A stretch of 64,000 nucleotides of DNA, taken from positions 705,001 to 769,000 of the forward strand of contig NZ_JAGGNA010000001.1 in NCBI RefSeq assembly GCF_017875765.1. Direction: 5' to 3'. The position numbers and the translations under genes were made by a program. Under the pieces are notes generated by a model that worked only from the letters and a program-made list of their open reading frames with translations, did no database searches and had not been told where the DNA came from. This document shows, piece by piece, positions 52,950 to 63,094 of the stretch. Each line of letters starts with the position of its first letter. Position 1 is the stretch's first letter. This DNA comes from Flavobacterium sp. CG_23.5. GTDB lineage: Bacteria > Bacteroidota > Bacteroidia > Flavobacteriales > Flavobacteriaceae.

Positions 52950-53081
52950 TATATCCCAACTATATATCTAAGGATAAATACGTCGATATAATTAATTATT
53001 AGTACTTTTAATACTCATTGTCATTTATACTGCAATGCATTAATTGATAGGTACGAAATAAAAGTTATATACGATAAAAGT

Positions 53082-54164
53082 ATGATACCGTTTCCAAATA
53101 TACCAACTCTAATTACTTCCAAAAAAACATTTTCTGTTTTAGAGATTCTTCAGTTAATTGTATTTGCGTCTATGCTCCTTTACTTTGGAAAAACACTTTT
53201 TATCCCTTTAAGTTTTTCATTGCTTATTAGCTTTATTCTTTATCCAGTTTGCAAATGGATGGAAACAAAAGGAATAAATAAAGGATTATCTATTAGTATT
53301 TCCTTGTTTTTTGTGACAATTCTTGCTGGTGCAATCATTTATCTACTTGTGGCACAATTGATGGAATTCTTCAATGAATGGCAATTATTAAAAAGTAAAC
53401 TTATAGATGCGGTAACTCAAATTAGTATTTTTATAACGGAACGCTTTGGTATAAGCGACGAAAAACAAGCAGGATTTCTTAAAACTACCATCGATAATTC
53501 CGGATCCGAAGCTTTTTCATTGCTAAGAAATACCGCCTATTCCCTATCTGAATCCTTTTTTTATCTTTTAATGATTCCTGTTTTTTCAGCTCTTATACTA
53601 TATCACCGTAAACTTCTATCGAAAGCGCTATATCATATTTTCCCAAAGGAGAAAAAAAATGTTATACATGAAATTTTGGTTGAAACTATTCACGCTTATT
53701 ATAATTTTATCAAAGGGATGTTAGTAGTGTATCTAATAGTTGGAATTTTAAACAGTGTAGGATTGGCAATCATTGGTATCCCACATCCTTTTCTATTCGG
53801 TTTTATCGCTTCGATACTGACATTTATACCCTATGTAGGGATTATGATATCGTCACTTTTACCAATCACAGTTTCTTGGATAACCTACAATTCTATTTGG
53901 TATCCTCTAGGAGTTATACTTGTATTTTCTATTGCACAAGTACTCGAAGCCTACATAATATTCCCTTTTGCCGTTGGAAGCCGGTTAAAAATAAATACAC
54001 TTGTCATTATAATTATGATACTTGTAGGAGGCATTTTATGGGGTGCAGCAGGAATGATTCTTTTCATTCCGTTCATAAGCATCGTAAAATTGATTGCGGA
54101 TCGTACCCCTAGTTTAAAAACGCTATCGGTACTACTGGGTGATGGAGAAGATACAAAAATCTAA
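53082..54164 (+). CDS. AI-2E family transporter (PerM/YdiK type)
   Basis: 360 residues with about eight membrane helices. The family's central pattern of paired N-terminal helices, a soluble segment (SDEKQAGFLKTTIDNSGSEA) and the C-terminal block GIPHPFLFGFIASILTFIPY and MILVGGILWGAAGMILFIPF is clear. Transported substrates are uncertain in most members. It ends tail-to-tail with the menC gene, 13 bp apart. Confidence 0.85.
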   Translation: MIPFPNIPTLITSKKTFSVLEILQLIVFASMLLYFGKTLFIPLSFSLLISFILYPVCKWMETKGINKGLSISISLFFVTILAGAIIYLLVAQLMEFFNEWQLLKSKLIDAVTQISIFITERFGISDEKQAGFLKTTIDNSGSEAFSLLRNTAYSLSESFFYLLMIPVFSALILYHRKLLSKALYHIFPKEKKNVIHEILVETIHAYYNFIKGMLVVYLIVGILNSVGLAIIGIPHPFLFGFIASILTFIPYVGIMISSLLPITVSWITYNSIWYPLGVILVFSIAQVLEAYIIFPFAVGSRLKINTLVIIIMILVGGILWGAAGMILFIPFISIVKLIADRTPSLKTLSVLLGDGEDTKI

Positions 54165-54177
54165 TTTAATACACTTT

Positions 54178-55218
54178 TTACAAATTGAAATCAAACGACC
54201 AATTCACCTCTTTTTCATACCACAATTGCCCCTTTGAAACTGCTAATGGGCAGTCAAAATTATTAGTATAAAGTGCTCCTGTCCCTAATCCTTGAGGCAT
54301 CAAATTGTGCTGTAAAAAGGTCCACTGTGCAATAGCATTAAGACCAACATTACTCTCCAAAGCAGACGTAATCCACCAACCGATTTTATGCTTTTCAGCC
54401 AATGAAATCCATTCCTGAGTACCACGAAAACCGCCCACAAAACTAGGCTTTAAAATGATGTATTGGGGCTTTATTTTGACTAGCAATTCCTCTTTTTCTG
54501 ACACTGTAAACACACCAATCAGCTCTTCGTCCAATGCAATTGGAAAAGGAGTGGTTTTGCACAGCTCTGCCATCCTGTCAGTATGGTTTTTTTGTATCGG
54601 TTGTTCAATGCTATGCATTTTAAATTCAGACAATTGATTCAATTTATCTAAAGCTGAATTTAAATCAAAAGCACCATTCGCATCGACCCTTATTTCGACT
54701 TGTTCGGGAGTGAAATGTTCCCGAATAAATCGTAATAATTGTAATTCTTTATCAAAATCTATCGCTCCTATTTTAAGTTTAATGCAATGAAAACCATCCG
54801 CTAGTTTTTCCTCGATTTGTTGCTTCATAAAAGCCTCAGTTCCCATCCAAACCAAACCATTAATTGGGATTGATTTTATGCCATTCGTAAAGTCCGAAGG
54901 AAACAACAAAAAAGGAGTTTCACTTGCCAAAGATTGAAAGGCCATTTCGATGCCAAATTGTATCGATGGAAACTCCAATAAAGACTCCCAAAGCACGTCT
55001 TTTCCTAAGTGAATATTAGCGCAAGTCCACTGCAATTTTTCTTCATAATCCGGTCGGTCATCGATACTCAATCCACGAAGAATTCCGCACTCGCCTATCC
55101 CTTTTTTATCCTGTTGTTCCAAAATAATAAACCAAGTTTCTTTTTCATTCATCACACCGCGAGAAGTTCCCGAAGGTCGTTTGAAATTAAGAATGTATTT
55201 GTGATAAGTTGCTTTCAA
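54178..55218 (-). CDS. menC: o-succinylbenzoate synthase
   Basis: 346 residues, enolase superfamily. Lysine of the KxK motif in CIKLKIGAIDFDKE, metal ligands in VDANGAF, SIEQPI and ALDEEL, and the opposing Lys in ILKPSFVGG. It dehydrates SHCHC to o-succinylbenzoate in menaquinone synthesis. The tail GLGTGALYTNNFDCPL is typical of flavobacterial MenC. It lies in the minus-strand menB...menA...menC run (61.5 to 54.2 kb) that also includes two PH-domain, one metallohydrolase and one TPR gene. The start ATG at 55218 keeps MKATYHKYILNF. Confidence 0.85.
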   Translation of the reverse strand: MKATYHKYILNFKRPSGTSRGVMNEKETWFIILEQQDKKGIGECGILRGLSIDDRPDYEEKLQWTCANIHLGKDVLWESLLEFPSIQFGIEMAFQSLASETPFLLFPSDFTNGIKSIPINGLVWMGTEAFMKQQIEEKLADGFHCIKLKIGAIDFDKELQLLRFIREHFTPEQVEIRVDANGAFDLNSALDKLNQLSEFKMHSIEQPIQKNHTDRMAELCKTTPFPIALDEELIGVFTVSEKEELLVKIKPQYIILKPSFVGGFRGTQEWISLAEKHKIGWWITSALESNVGLNAIAQWTFLQHNLMPQGLGTGALYTNNFDCPLAVSKGQLWYEKEVNWSFDFNL

Positions 55219-55376
55219 AAAGTTATGAATTATAAATTATGAATTCTTTTAATCTGGTAAACTTGTATCTAATTAATTTTTTCAAAAATTAAATGCCCTT
55301 AAATTACTTAAAAGGTAAAACAAATTAACCGCTTCTTTTAAACATAGAAGAGCTATAAGTTTTAAAAAAAGTCAAA

Positions 55377-56585
55377 CTACTTTTCCATCAACTTCAAAAC
55401 TCTTTTAAAATCATCATTCTGAATTCCTGATTTTTTGAATGTCTCAAAGTCTTGTCTTACTTTTTCAGCCCAGCTCAAACTATCCGTTACGTTTTGCGCT
55501 TGATATTCTTTGTAAATCGCTTTGGCAGATGAATAGTTTTTGTTTAATAAATAAGCATGCGCGAGATTCAGTTTTATCAATAATTCCGAATCATCAAGTT
55601 TCTCACCTTCTTTGAGGAATTTAATGGCTTTCCCGTATTGTTTCGTTAGAATGTAACTGTTTCCTATTGCATTATAATCCAAAGCAGTTGCTTTGCCATC
55701 ATTAATTATTGTGTTTAATTTCGCTATAGCAGCTCCATACAACTCTTGTTTTGCCAAATCAGTAGCTTGTTTACGCAAACTGCTGTAAACAATTTTAGAA
55801 GCTCCTGTTTCATCAAAACATTTTTTTCCAAAATCTTTAAAAGCTTTGGAACGCTCGATGGCCAATAATTTTTGAAATTCCTTAAACTTATATTTTGTCT
55901 GTATTTTATCCAAAATACAAACACAGAAATCATCTGAATTGGTCATTTTTTGAGCCAAATTTGATGTCTTACATTGATCAATAATAGTCTTTCTGTTTTC
56001 AGCACTCCAACCTCGGCTGAGTTTAAGGTCAACCCACGGCACTACTTCAAGAATGATTTTCTGATTCATGATCCAATTCTTGCTTTCGAAACCAAACCAT
56101 AAATTTCCAGAATTCGATGTCATACAGGCCGATTTCTCTGTAGAAAGTCGTTTAGCATCTTTACTAACTGGTGTATCCTGAACTAAACACGCATCATCCG
56201 TTTTTCCGTCTTTTTTATATTTGGAAGCTAATTCTTCTTTTGAAAAAATTGCATATTTACATTTATCATCTCCTGAAATTTTAGATAGTATAAAAACGGC
56301 TCCGGCAGAACCTTGGCTGATACCTGTTGGATCCGGAATAGCTTTTAATACCGAAACCAAACTACCCGCCATTTGTTGGTTCTGATCCAAGAGTGTGATT
56401 CTGTACACCACTTCTGTAGTTCCAACAGGGAAATCTTGGGTTTTAATCACAATTCTGTCTCTTGCCGAAACGGAAATTTCTTCGGTAGTGGCACGATCTT
56501 TATCCCAATAGCCGTCTTTTTGTGAAAAAGCGGATTGAAATACAAACGTTGTAAATAGTAGAAAAAAAACTTTTTTAATATTCAT
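55377..56585 (-). CDS. secreted TPR-containing protein of unknown function
   Basis: 402 residues. Signal peptide MNIKKVFFLLFTTFVFQSAF cleaved before QKDG. The middle has an unfamiliar beta-rich region with several Cys residues; the C-terminal third has TPR-like helices (YGAAIAKLNTIINDGKATAL, DYNAIGNSYILTKQYGKAIK, LAHAYLLNKNYSSAKAIYKE). Probably periplasmic. It is positioned between menC and a metallohydrolase gene, but nothing links it to menaquinone synthesis directly. Confidence 0.7.
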   Translation of the reverse strand: MNIKKVFFLLFTTFVFQSAFSQKDGYWDKDRATTEEISVSARDRIVIKTQDFPVGTTEVVYRITLLDQNQQMAGSLVSVLKAIPDPTGISQGSAGAVFILSKISGDDKCKYAIFSKEELASKYKKDGKTDDACLVQDTPVSKDAKRLSTEKSACMTSNSGNLWFGFESKNWIMNQKIILEVVPWVDLKLSRGWSAENRKTIIDQCKTSNLAQKMTNSDDFCVCILDKIQTKYKFKEFQKLLAIERSKAFKDFGKKCFDETGASKIVYSSLRKQATDLAKQELYGAAIAKLNTIINDGKATALDYNAIGNSYILTKQYGKAIKFLKEGEKLDDSELLIKLNLAHAYLLNKNYSSAKAIYKEYQAQNVTDSLSWAEKVRQDFETFKKSGIQNDDFKRVLKLMEK

Positions 56586-56715
56586 GTTCTTGATTAACGT
56601 GGTTTCATAGCCCAGATAGCAGTGGAAATCCTTTTTATTTTTTCTTTAAAAATAAAAAGATTGCAACGGATAGCTGGAATAGCTCCATATTATTAAATTG
56701 TTGTCGAAAATAAAA

Positions 56716-57393
56716 TTACAAGTCTATGGAACTTCCTATCTCCAATAACATTAAATCTTTTCCTTTATCGAAGAATTTACGAATCGCAGCCTCATGATCG
56801 ATTTCTATATAACCAAAAGTGTCGTAATGGTAGCCTAAAATCTTGTCACAAATCACAAAATCAGAAGCAATAATAGCGTCTTCAACATTCATCGTAAAAT
56901 TATCACCGATAGGCAGAATAGCCAAATCAAGTTTGGTACGCATTGGAATGAGTTTCATATCCATAGTCAGCGCTGTATCCCCAGCAATATAGATATTTTT
57001 ATGTTCACCTTCAATTACAAAACCGCCAGGATTTCCGCCATAACTGCCATCAGGAAATGAACTGGAATGAATTGCATTTACATATTTTACTTTTCCAAAG
57101 TCGAAATTCCAGCTTCCTCCATGATTCATGGGATGGGATTGAAATCCTTTTTTGGAATAATGTCCTGCTATCTCGGCATTGGATACAATTACCGCATTTG
57201 TTCTGCGGGCAATGGCTTGGACATCCAGAATATGGTCGCCGTGTGCATGCGTTAGCAAAATAAAATCGGCTTTTAAGGTGTTGATATCAATATGTGCTGC
57301 TTTTGGATTAGCAGAAATATAAGGATCGACCAAAATGTGTTTCCCACTTACTTCGATTCCCAAAGAGGCATGACCGTAGAATGTTATTTTCAT
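56716..57393 (-). CDS. UPF0173-type metal-dependent hydrolase
   Basis: 225 residues, metallo-beta-lactamase fold. Metal-binding motif THAHGDH with His49, His51, Asp53 and His54; further ligands are the His in HSSSFPDGSYGG and in GDTALTMDMKL (Asp), plus HYDTFGYIEIDHEAA near the C-terminus. Cytoplasmic hydrolase of unknown substrate. It follows menA by 54 bp in the minus-strand run. Confidence 0.85.
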   Translation of the reverse strand: MKITFYGHASLGIEVSGKHILVDPYISANPKAAHIDINTLKADFILLTHAHGDHILDVQAIARRTNAVIVSNAEIAGHYSKKGFQSHPMNHGGSWNFDFGKVKYVNAIHSSSFPDGSYGGNPGGFVIEGEHKNIYIAGDTALTMDMKLIPMRTKLDLAILPIGDNFTMNVEDAIIASDFVICDKILGYHYDTFGYIEIDHEAAIRKFFDKGKDLMLLEIGSSIDL

Positions 57394-57447
57394 GAATATA
57401 AATTTTTGAAATTGAAATTGACTTTTGCAATTGAAATTAACTTTTGA

Positions 57448-58398
57448 CTAAGAATTATTAACAATCAAATCCGAAAAAAAGAAAATCATACACAAGGCCA
57501 ACAACACCGAAAGTGCAAAAGTGCTTAACGCTAATTTTTTTAATTCAGGATCTAATGCTCTAGAATCTTGCTTTTTATAAACCGTAATTAAATGCTTAGT
57601 TAAAGGAATGTATGCCAATAAATATATATATTGATCAAAATGAAAATGACTTAGTAATGAGAAAACAACTATCAAAACCATTGCGGTTATTATCAGGAAA
57701 TAATGGTATTTTTTAGCTTTGGCTCCGCCAACTTTTACGACGATTGTGTTTTTATTTGATTTCCTGTCCGAAGCTTCATCTCTCATATTGTTCAAATTCA
57801 AAACTCCCGTACTCAATAATCCGATGGCGCTTGCGGGTAAAAACAACACAAAATCCAGTTGTTTTGAATATAGAAAATTCACGCCTAAAGTACTCACTAA
57901 ACCAAAAAACACAAAGACAAACAGATCTCCAAACCCACGATATCCATAAGCCGTATTCCCAACCGTATATCTAATTGCCGAAACAATAGATAAAATTCCT
58001 AATGCTAAAAAAAATAAAGAATACCAGATGTTGGTGTCTGCAAACGCATAATAAATCAATAAAATGGCAGCGAGTAACGTCAATAATGAGGTGATTATTA
58101 TAGCACGTTTCATGGCTTCAGGCGAAATTACACCGCTTTGTATGGCGCGTTTTGGCCCTACTCGATCTTCATTATCAGTTCCTTTCATACCATCGCCATA
58201 ATCATTGGCAAAATTAGACAGTATTTGCAGTCCTAGAGTAGTCAAAATGGCAAAACCAAAGATCCTCCAATTGAAGACTTCTGTCGGAGTGAGTATAATA
58301 TCTGTTGGGTTTGCCAATGCATACATACTTCCTACTATAATTCCGGATACTGATAATGGTAATGTTCGCAATCGTGCGGCTTGAATCCAGTGTTTCAT
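57448..58398 (-). CDS. menA: 1,4-dihydroxy-2-naphthoate polyprenyltransferase
   Basis: 316 residues, UbiA superfamily with about eight to nine membrane helices. First aspartate-rich motif NDYGDGMKGTDNEDR (65-79), second NNMRDEASDRKSNKNT. It attaches the polyprenyl chain to 1,4-dihydroxy-2-naphthoate, the membrane step of menaquinone synthesis. It is preceded by a short CACGAAGG-type intergenic repeat. Confidence 0.9.
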   Translation of the reverse strand: MKHWIQAARLRTLPLSVSGIIVGSMYALANPTDIILTPTEVFNWRIFGFAILTTLGLQILSNFANDYGDGMKGTDNEDRVGPKRAIQSGVISPEAMKRAIIITSLLTLLAAILLIYYAFADTNIWYSLFFLALGILSIVSAIRYTVGNTAYGYRGFGDLFVFVFFGLVSTLGVNFLYSKQLDFVLFLPASAIGLLSTGVLNLNNMRDEASDRKSNKNTIVVKVGGAKAKKYHYFLIITAMVLIVVFSLLSHFHFDQYIYLLAYIPLTKHLITVYKKQDSRALDPELKKLALSTFALSVLLALCMIFFFSDLIVNNS

Positions 58399-58426
58399 TT
58401 TATTTTGTTTTAAAATATGTTTTTTA

Positions 58427-58486
58427 CCACGAGGGCGCTAAGTTTTTATACGTTTTGTTTTGCCACGAAGGCGCTAAGGCACAGAG
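58427..58486. repeat. two copies of a short interspersed repeat (CCACGAAGGCGCTAAG)
   Basis: Copies at 58427-58442 (CCACGAGGGCGCTAAG) and 58463-58486 (CCACGAAGGCGCTAAGGCAC plus AGAG). A third, more diverged copy lies at 60588-60610. All three are in short gaps of the minus-strand men run. Confidence 0.7.
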
Positions 58487-58542
58487 TTTCTCTTTGATGT
58501 CTGCAAGACTGTAAACTGCGACTATAAACTGTTTTAAAAAAA

Positions 58543-60057
58543 TTACATCCAGTTGCTATTGGACGTTTCTATTTCGTACAACCAAAGGTTGACATATTTT
58601 TTAATTGTTGCAAAATTACCCAATTGAAAAGCAATTGTACCACCTGCAGTATGTAAAGTTAGGGAGCCTATGTTTAAATTTTTATGCCAAAAAAGTTGCG
58701 ACGTCGTAATCGCCTGAATTTTACTTGGTTCTATAATTTCATCACTAATGTCCCACGCGCCACTTTGCTTGATTATAAAATGATTATTGATAAACAGTCT
58801 GCTATTTTTGAATCTAAAGAACTGAACTAATCCTGCCAATACAACATAAACCAGTACCAAATAATCTATTGAAGGCGCCTGCAAAATAACATAATCCCGC
58901 AAAAAATAAAATCCAATCAAAGGTAATCCTATTGACAAAAAAAGAGCAAAGCCAAGCTTACGAAAATTAGGTTTTAACATCACTCCTTTTGTCGGTATTT
59001 TTTGAAACAACAACTTTAGTATTGCGTTACTTTCGGATTCACTACAACCAGGAATTTCAATTGCTGATTTGCGTTCTTCCTTTTCGCCACTTGTAGCCTG
59101 CCTGATTTTTAATTCCAAAATATTCATTTTCTTTTGGAAATAATTTCTCGTAACTGTAGTAATCTGGACTTTTTCCGGTTTTATAATAGTACTTTTTGTA
59201 TTTAATAATCCAAAAGAAAGCAGCAGTGACCCTTTTTGTCTGGTGATTTTATAATCAAAATATCTAAAAATAATCCGAACCAAATTTATGATTAAAACAG
59301 TCGCAAGCAACAATAGAATAAGAATTAGAACCGTTTGAATGATAAAATTCTTATCAATATAATTATCAATATTTTCGTCTTGCCAAACATCTCTTCCAGT
59401 AATTTTTTGAATATAATCCGAAACTGTGATAAAAAATACCAGTAATAACGAAATACTTCGTCCGTAATTAGAAGTAATTCCAACTTTCAACAAGCTTAAA
59501 AAGCTTATTTTTATAAAAGGATGTTCCGCTTCGAGTGGCTGTTCTTTTGATGTTTCTAATTCTAATTCTGTAGTTTCACTATCAACCTTTTTTACTTCAT
59601 TTTCTAATAAACGAGATTTTAGCTCCAAAGCCAATTCATGAGAAATCGCTTTAATTGCGCCTTCTTTTTTATTGGTTCCGGCTGTATCTACATCGAGCTC
59701 GTAAACACCAATTAACCGTTGGATAAAAGACTGATTTATATTTACTTGTTGGATTTTATGAAGTTGGATTGCCGTTTTAGTTTTATTGAACACACCTTCG
59801 GTGATTACAAACTCTTCGTTTTCGGTATCTAAAAAGAAAGTGAAATTCAAATATTTCAAATAAGAAACAACTGCGATACTAATAAAAAGGATTATCGTAC
59901 CTAGCGATAGATACACTTTGTTAACTTCATCAAACTTGAATAGCCAAATTACAATAATGGGCCATAGCGCTCGTGCGTATTGCTGAAGTGTATAAAAAAA
60001 CATGACCAAAATCCCAACAACAGATTGTCTTTGTGGCTGACTAAAATCGGTACTCAT
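58543..60057 (-). CDS. large membrane protein with two bacterial PH domains (YdbT-like)
   Basis: 504 residues with several membrane helices and two bPH2/DUF304 domains (~65-140, IQLHKIQQVNINQSFIQRLI; ~400-480, IIEPSKIQAITTSQLFWHKN). The Q-N-I-Q-Q-type strand and GSLTLHTAGG are characteristic. In other bacteria these pairs of PH proteins are membrane proteins of unclear function. It overlaps the neighbouring 172-residue PH gene by 4 bp, so they form one module. Confidence 0.85.
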   Translation of the reverse strand: MSTDFSQPQRQSVVGILVMFFYTLQQYARALWPIIVIWLFKFDEVNKVYLSLGTIILFISIAVVSYLKYLNFTFFLDTENEEFVITEGVFNKTKTAIQLHKIQQVNINQSFIQRLIGVYELDVDTAGTNKKEGAIKAISHELALELKSRLLENEVKKVDSETTELELETSKEQPLEAEHPFIKISFLSLLKVGITSNYGRSISLLLVFFITVSDYIQKITGRDVWQDENIDNYIDKNFIIQTVLILILLLLATVLIINLVRIIFRYFDYKITRQKGSLLLSFGLLNTKSTIIKPEKVQITTVTRNYFQKKMNILELKIRQATSGEKEERKSAIEIPGCSESESNAILKLLFQKIPTKGVMLKPNFRKLGFALFLSIGLPLIGFYFLRDYVILQAPSIDYLVLVYVVLAGLVQFFRFKNSRLFINNHFIIKQSGAWDISDEIIEPSKIQAITTSQLFWHKNLNIGSLTLHTAGGTIAFQLGNFATIKKYVNLWLYEIETSNSNWM

Positions 60058-60572
60058 TGAAGTTGCTTTTGTATTTTACCCATCAATAACTGTTTGATTT
60101 TTTCAGCTTGTTCTTTTTCGATTCCTGGGATTTCAATGTCACTGGAACTTCCTCCGGCGGTAAAGATTTCAATTTTGGCTAAGCCAAAATAGCGCGAAAC
60201 CAATCCTTCATGCAAAGCCACGTGTTGGATTCTATTATAGGGAATTACAATCGTATTTGATGCAATAATACCATGTCTAAAAAGCACATCGTGGTTTCTA
60301 AAAGCAAAACCTTTTTTGCGGAAAGCAATACGGGAAAATAACAAAATCAAACCTATTATTACAATCGTCAAAATGATAAATGGCAATTCAAAACCTGATA
60401 ATTCTTCGATAAAAATTAACCCAGAAGTTACTCCGAAAGATAAAAACAAAATTAAAATGATACAATTTATCATAGTCACTTTCCAATAATTTGGATGTAA
60501 AGCCGTAAACTGAACTTCCTCAAATTTTGGTAGCTCACTCGTATCTATGGTTTCGTTTGTAAAATTTTCCAT
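60054..60572 (-). CDS. small membrane protein with bacterial PH domain (YdbS-like)
   Basis: 172 residues. Two membrane helices (about 34-56 and 60-82) precede a bPH2 domain (~90-165; VIPYNRIQHVALHEGLVSRY, IEIFTAGGSSSDIEIPGIEK). Partner of the larger PH protein whose gene begins 4 bp before this one stops. Located between menB and menA. Confidence 0.85.
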   Translation of the reverse strand: MENFTNETIDTSELPKFEEVQFTALHPNYWKVTMINCIILILFLSFGVTSGLIFIEELSGFELPFIILTIVIIGLILLFSRIAFRKKGFAFRNHDVLFRHGIIASNTIVIPYNRIQHVALHEGLVSRYFGLAKIEIFTAGGSSSDIEIPGIEKEQAEKIKQLLMGKIQKQLQ

Positions 60573-60587
60573 TTAATTTTTTTTATG

Positions 60588-60610
60588 CCACGTAGGCACT
60601 AAGGGACAAG
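60588..60610. repeat. third copy of the CCACGAAGG-type interspersed repeat
   Basis: Reads CCACGTAGGCACTAAGGGAC plus AAG, aligned with the copies at 58427 and 58463. Confidence 0.6.
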
Positions 60611-60652
60611 GTTTTTATTTGATTTTTTTGAACCTGAAAACTGACCACGTAC

Positions 60653-61492
60653 TTAAGGCAACCATTTTTTCTCGAAATTCGGTTTTCTTTTCTCCAAAAA
60701 TGCATTTCTACCCTCTTTTGCTTCTTCGGTCATATACGCCAATCGTGTAGCTTCGCCGGCAAAAACCTGTTGACCCACCATACCATCATCGGTAAGATTC
60801 ATTGCGAATTTTAGCATTTTAATAGCCATTGGCGATTTTTGCAAAATTTCCTGTGCCCATTCGAAAGCGGTATCTTCTAATTCAGCGTGCGGAATCACAG
60901 CATTTACCATTCCCATATCCATCGCCTCTTGAGCCGAATAATTGCGTCCCAAGAAGAAAATTTCTCTTGCTTTTTTCTGTCCCACCATTTTGGCTAAATA
61001 AGCAGATCCGTAACCTCCATCGAAACTCGTAACATCTGCATCGGTTTGTTTGAAAATGGCATGTTCTTTACTCGCCAAAGTCAAATCGCATACTACGTGC
61101 AAACTATGTCCGCCACCCACAGCCCAACCTGGAACAACGGCAATGACCACTTTTGGCATAAAACGAATCAATCGTTGTACTTCTAAAATATTCAAACGAT
61201 GTTGCCCGTCTTCACCCACATATCCTTGATGCCCGCGTGCGTTTTGATCGCCACCGCTACAAAAAGAATATACTCCATCTTTAGACGAAGGTCCTTCGGC
61301 AGATAGTAAAACGACTCCAATTGAAGTGTCTTCCTGAGCATCGTAAAAAGCATTATATAGTTCCGCGGTTGTTTTTGGACGAAAAGCATTGCGCACATCT
61401 GGCCTGTTGAAAGCTATTCTAGCAACGCCATTGCATTTTTTATAGGTGATATCTTCGTATTCTTTGACAGTGATCCAATCCATTTCAAGCAA
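60653..61492 (-). CDS. menB: 1,4-dihydroxy-2-naphthoyl-CoA synthase
   Basis: 279 residues, crotonase superfamily. Typical MenB features: WITVKEYEDITYKK at the N-terminus, the oxyanion-hole segment SFCSGGDQNARG, the QTDADVTSFDGGYGSAYLAK loop and a C-terminal EGRNAFLEKRKPNFEK. It closes the second ring of the naphthoate. A second ATG three codons in (61483) is an alternative start. It is the first gene of the minus-strand men run. Confidence 0.95.
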   Translation of the reverse strand: MLEMDWITVKEYEDITYKKCNGVARIAFNRPDVRNAFRPKTTAELYNAFYDAQEDTSIGVVLLSAEGPSSKDGVYSFCSGGDQNARGHQGYVGEDGQHRLNILEVQRLIRFMPKVVIAVVPGWAVGGGHSLHVVCDLTLASKEHAIFKQTDADVTSFDGGYGSAYLAKMVGQKKAREIFFLGRNYSAQEAMDMGMVNAVIPHAELEDTAFEWAQEILQKSPMAIKMLKFAMNLTDDGMVGQQVFAGEATRLAYMTEEAKEGRNAFLEKRKPNFEKKWLP

Positions 61493-62181
61493 TTTAAATT
61501 ATTTAGCGTAAAATTAAATTATTTTTTGCATTATATCTATTCTATTTCGGATAAGGTCATGGTACTCATTCTCTGATGAAAAGCGACTAAAATGTTAAAA
61601 AATCAAAATAATAGCTAGCCAAATTAGTCGCTAATTAAAATAATTATTAATTTTAATCATTGCTAATCAATGTTGTACGGATTATTTTAGTTTGATTTAG
61701 CATTTTTTTTCACTGAATTATTAACCTAAAAAACGACTTTTTGGACACAATTAAAATTTTTGTCGCTCCTTTTTCTACGGTAATAACTTATAAAAATATT
61801 TTAAAAACCTCGACAAACGAGCAATTTAGAAAACCATTTTCCCCAATAGCAAAGAAATAGAAATTTACTCCTACGGTTAAAACACAGATTACCTTTCTCG
61901 CTCATCACTAAAGTTGAGCACCGACAAAATTGTTACGAGAAATAATCTTTTGAAAGATACAAAACCAACGGCTTTAATGTAAAATTGAATATATGCTACA
62001 AAGTAAATGTTTGGACATTTAAAGACAAACCCTAATTTATTAAAGCAAATGGAACTTTATTCAATATTTTAAAAAATAGTACTCAACATACTATATAAGA
62101 GTACAAGTGAATAAATACTTTAATAATGAAATTTAGATTATTTTACCATTGATTTAAAATTTTTGAAACAATAGTAAAAAG
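61493..62181. other. gene-free stretch, 689 bp, between menB and cvfB
   Basis: AT-rich with no ORF, repeat or hairpin that I can support other than the terminator at its right end. The promoter of the men run should lie at its left end; only a weak TAATTTTA match is seen on the minus strand near 61520. Confidence 0.4.
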
Positions 62182-62220
62182 AGAAAGACTAACCGTTTTC
62201 GATTAGTCTTTCTTTTTTTT
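62182..62220. terminator. bidirectional terminator, end of cvfB
   Basis: AGAAAGACTAA (62182-62192) and TTAGTCTTTCT (62203-62213), a perfect 11-bp stem with a 10-nt loop, with T-runs on both strands. It ends minus-strand cvfB and would block plus-strand readthrough. Confidence 0.85.
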
Positions 62221-63073
62221 ATTCCTTAATTAAGTAGATTCCGTCTTCCTTAATCTCGATTAATTTCTCCCTGTACAAAGCGCCTATAGCCTTCTTGAAA
62301 GTTTTCTTACTCATTTTGAGAACCGTTTTAATGTCTTCAGGATGTGAATTATCCGTTAAACGCAAGAAACCTCTACTGGCTCGCAATTCATCCAGAATTT
62401 TCTCTGCGTTGGGTTCGATACTTTGATACCCCTGAACCTGCAATGCCACATCAATTTTATTATCAGGACGAATCGTTTTTATATAACCTCGCATTCTATC
62501 ACCGGTACGAATCGCATCATCATAAACTTCATCTTTATACAACAATCCTTTGTGCTTCTCGTTGATGATAACGTTAATTCCTAATTCAGTGATATGGGAA
62601 ACGATTAAATCTACTTCTTCCCCTTTTTCAACCGTTAAGTGATCATTTTTTAAAAACTGATTCAATTTACTTGAAGCCACCAAACGATTGGTTTTTTCGT
62701 CCATATATAAGTAAACCAAGTAACGTTTTCCTTTTTCCATAGGACGTGCCTGCTCTTTAAACGGAACCAGAATGTCTTTTTCCATTCCCCAATCCATAAA
62801 AGCACCAATTTGATTGATATAATTCACACGCAAAAGTGCAAATTCATTTAACAATATATAAGGTTCCAAAGTAGTGGCAACGGGTCTTTCTTCGTGATCC
62901 AAATACACAAAAACAATAAGCTCCTCGCCTATTTCAAATTCGTTTGGCACGTATTTATTGGGTAAAAGTATGTCGTGAATTCCTTCAGGATCCGTTTCTG
63001 GTGTACCCAAAAACAATCCAACTTTAGTGTCACGTAATATGGTTAATGTATTGTATTTTCCTATTTCAATCAT
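62219..63073 (-). CDS. cvfB: CvfB-family S1 RNA-binding protein
   Basis: 284 residues. Three tandem S1-like domains (~1-65, ~68-140, ~145-215) followed by a C-terminal winged helix (~225-284; KILDELRASRGFLRLTDNSH, TVLKMSKKTFKKAIGALYRE). This is the CvfB layout: a cytoplasmic RNA-binding regulator. A minus-strand TACCTTTG box lies at 63095-63102. Confidence 0.9.
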   Translation of the reverse strand: MIEIGKYNTLTILRDTKVGLFLGTPETDPEGIHDILLPNKYVPNEFEIGEELIVFVYLDHEERPVATTLEPYILLNEFALLRVNYINQIGAFMDWGMEKDILVPFKEQARPMEKGKRYLVYLYMDEKTNRLVASSKLNQFLKNDHLTVEKGEEVDLIVSHITELGINVIINEKHKGLLYKDEVYDDAIRTGDRMRGYIKTIRPDNKIDVALQVQGYQSIEPNAEKILDELRASRGFLRLTDNSHPEDIKTVLKMSKKTFKKAIGALYREKLIEIKEDGIYLIKE

Positions 63074-63094
63074 TTTCTTCTAATTTCTAAGGTG

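Noticed and set aside
53876..54112. Second reading frame inside the PerM gene (78 residues)
   Set aside because: Shadow of the transporter gene in another frame; Cys/His-rich composition without a domain and no ribosome-binding or promoter signal.
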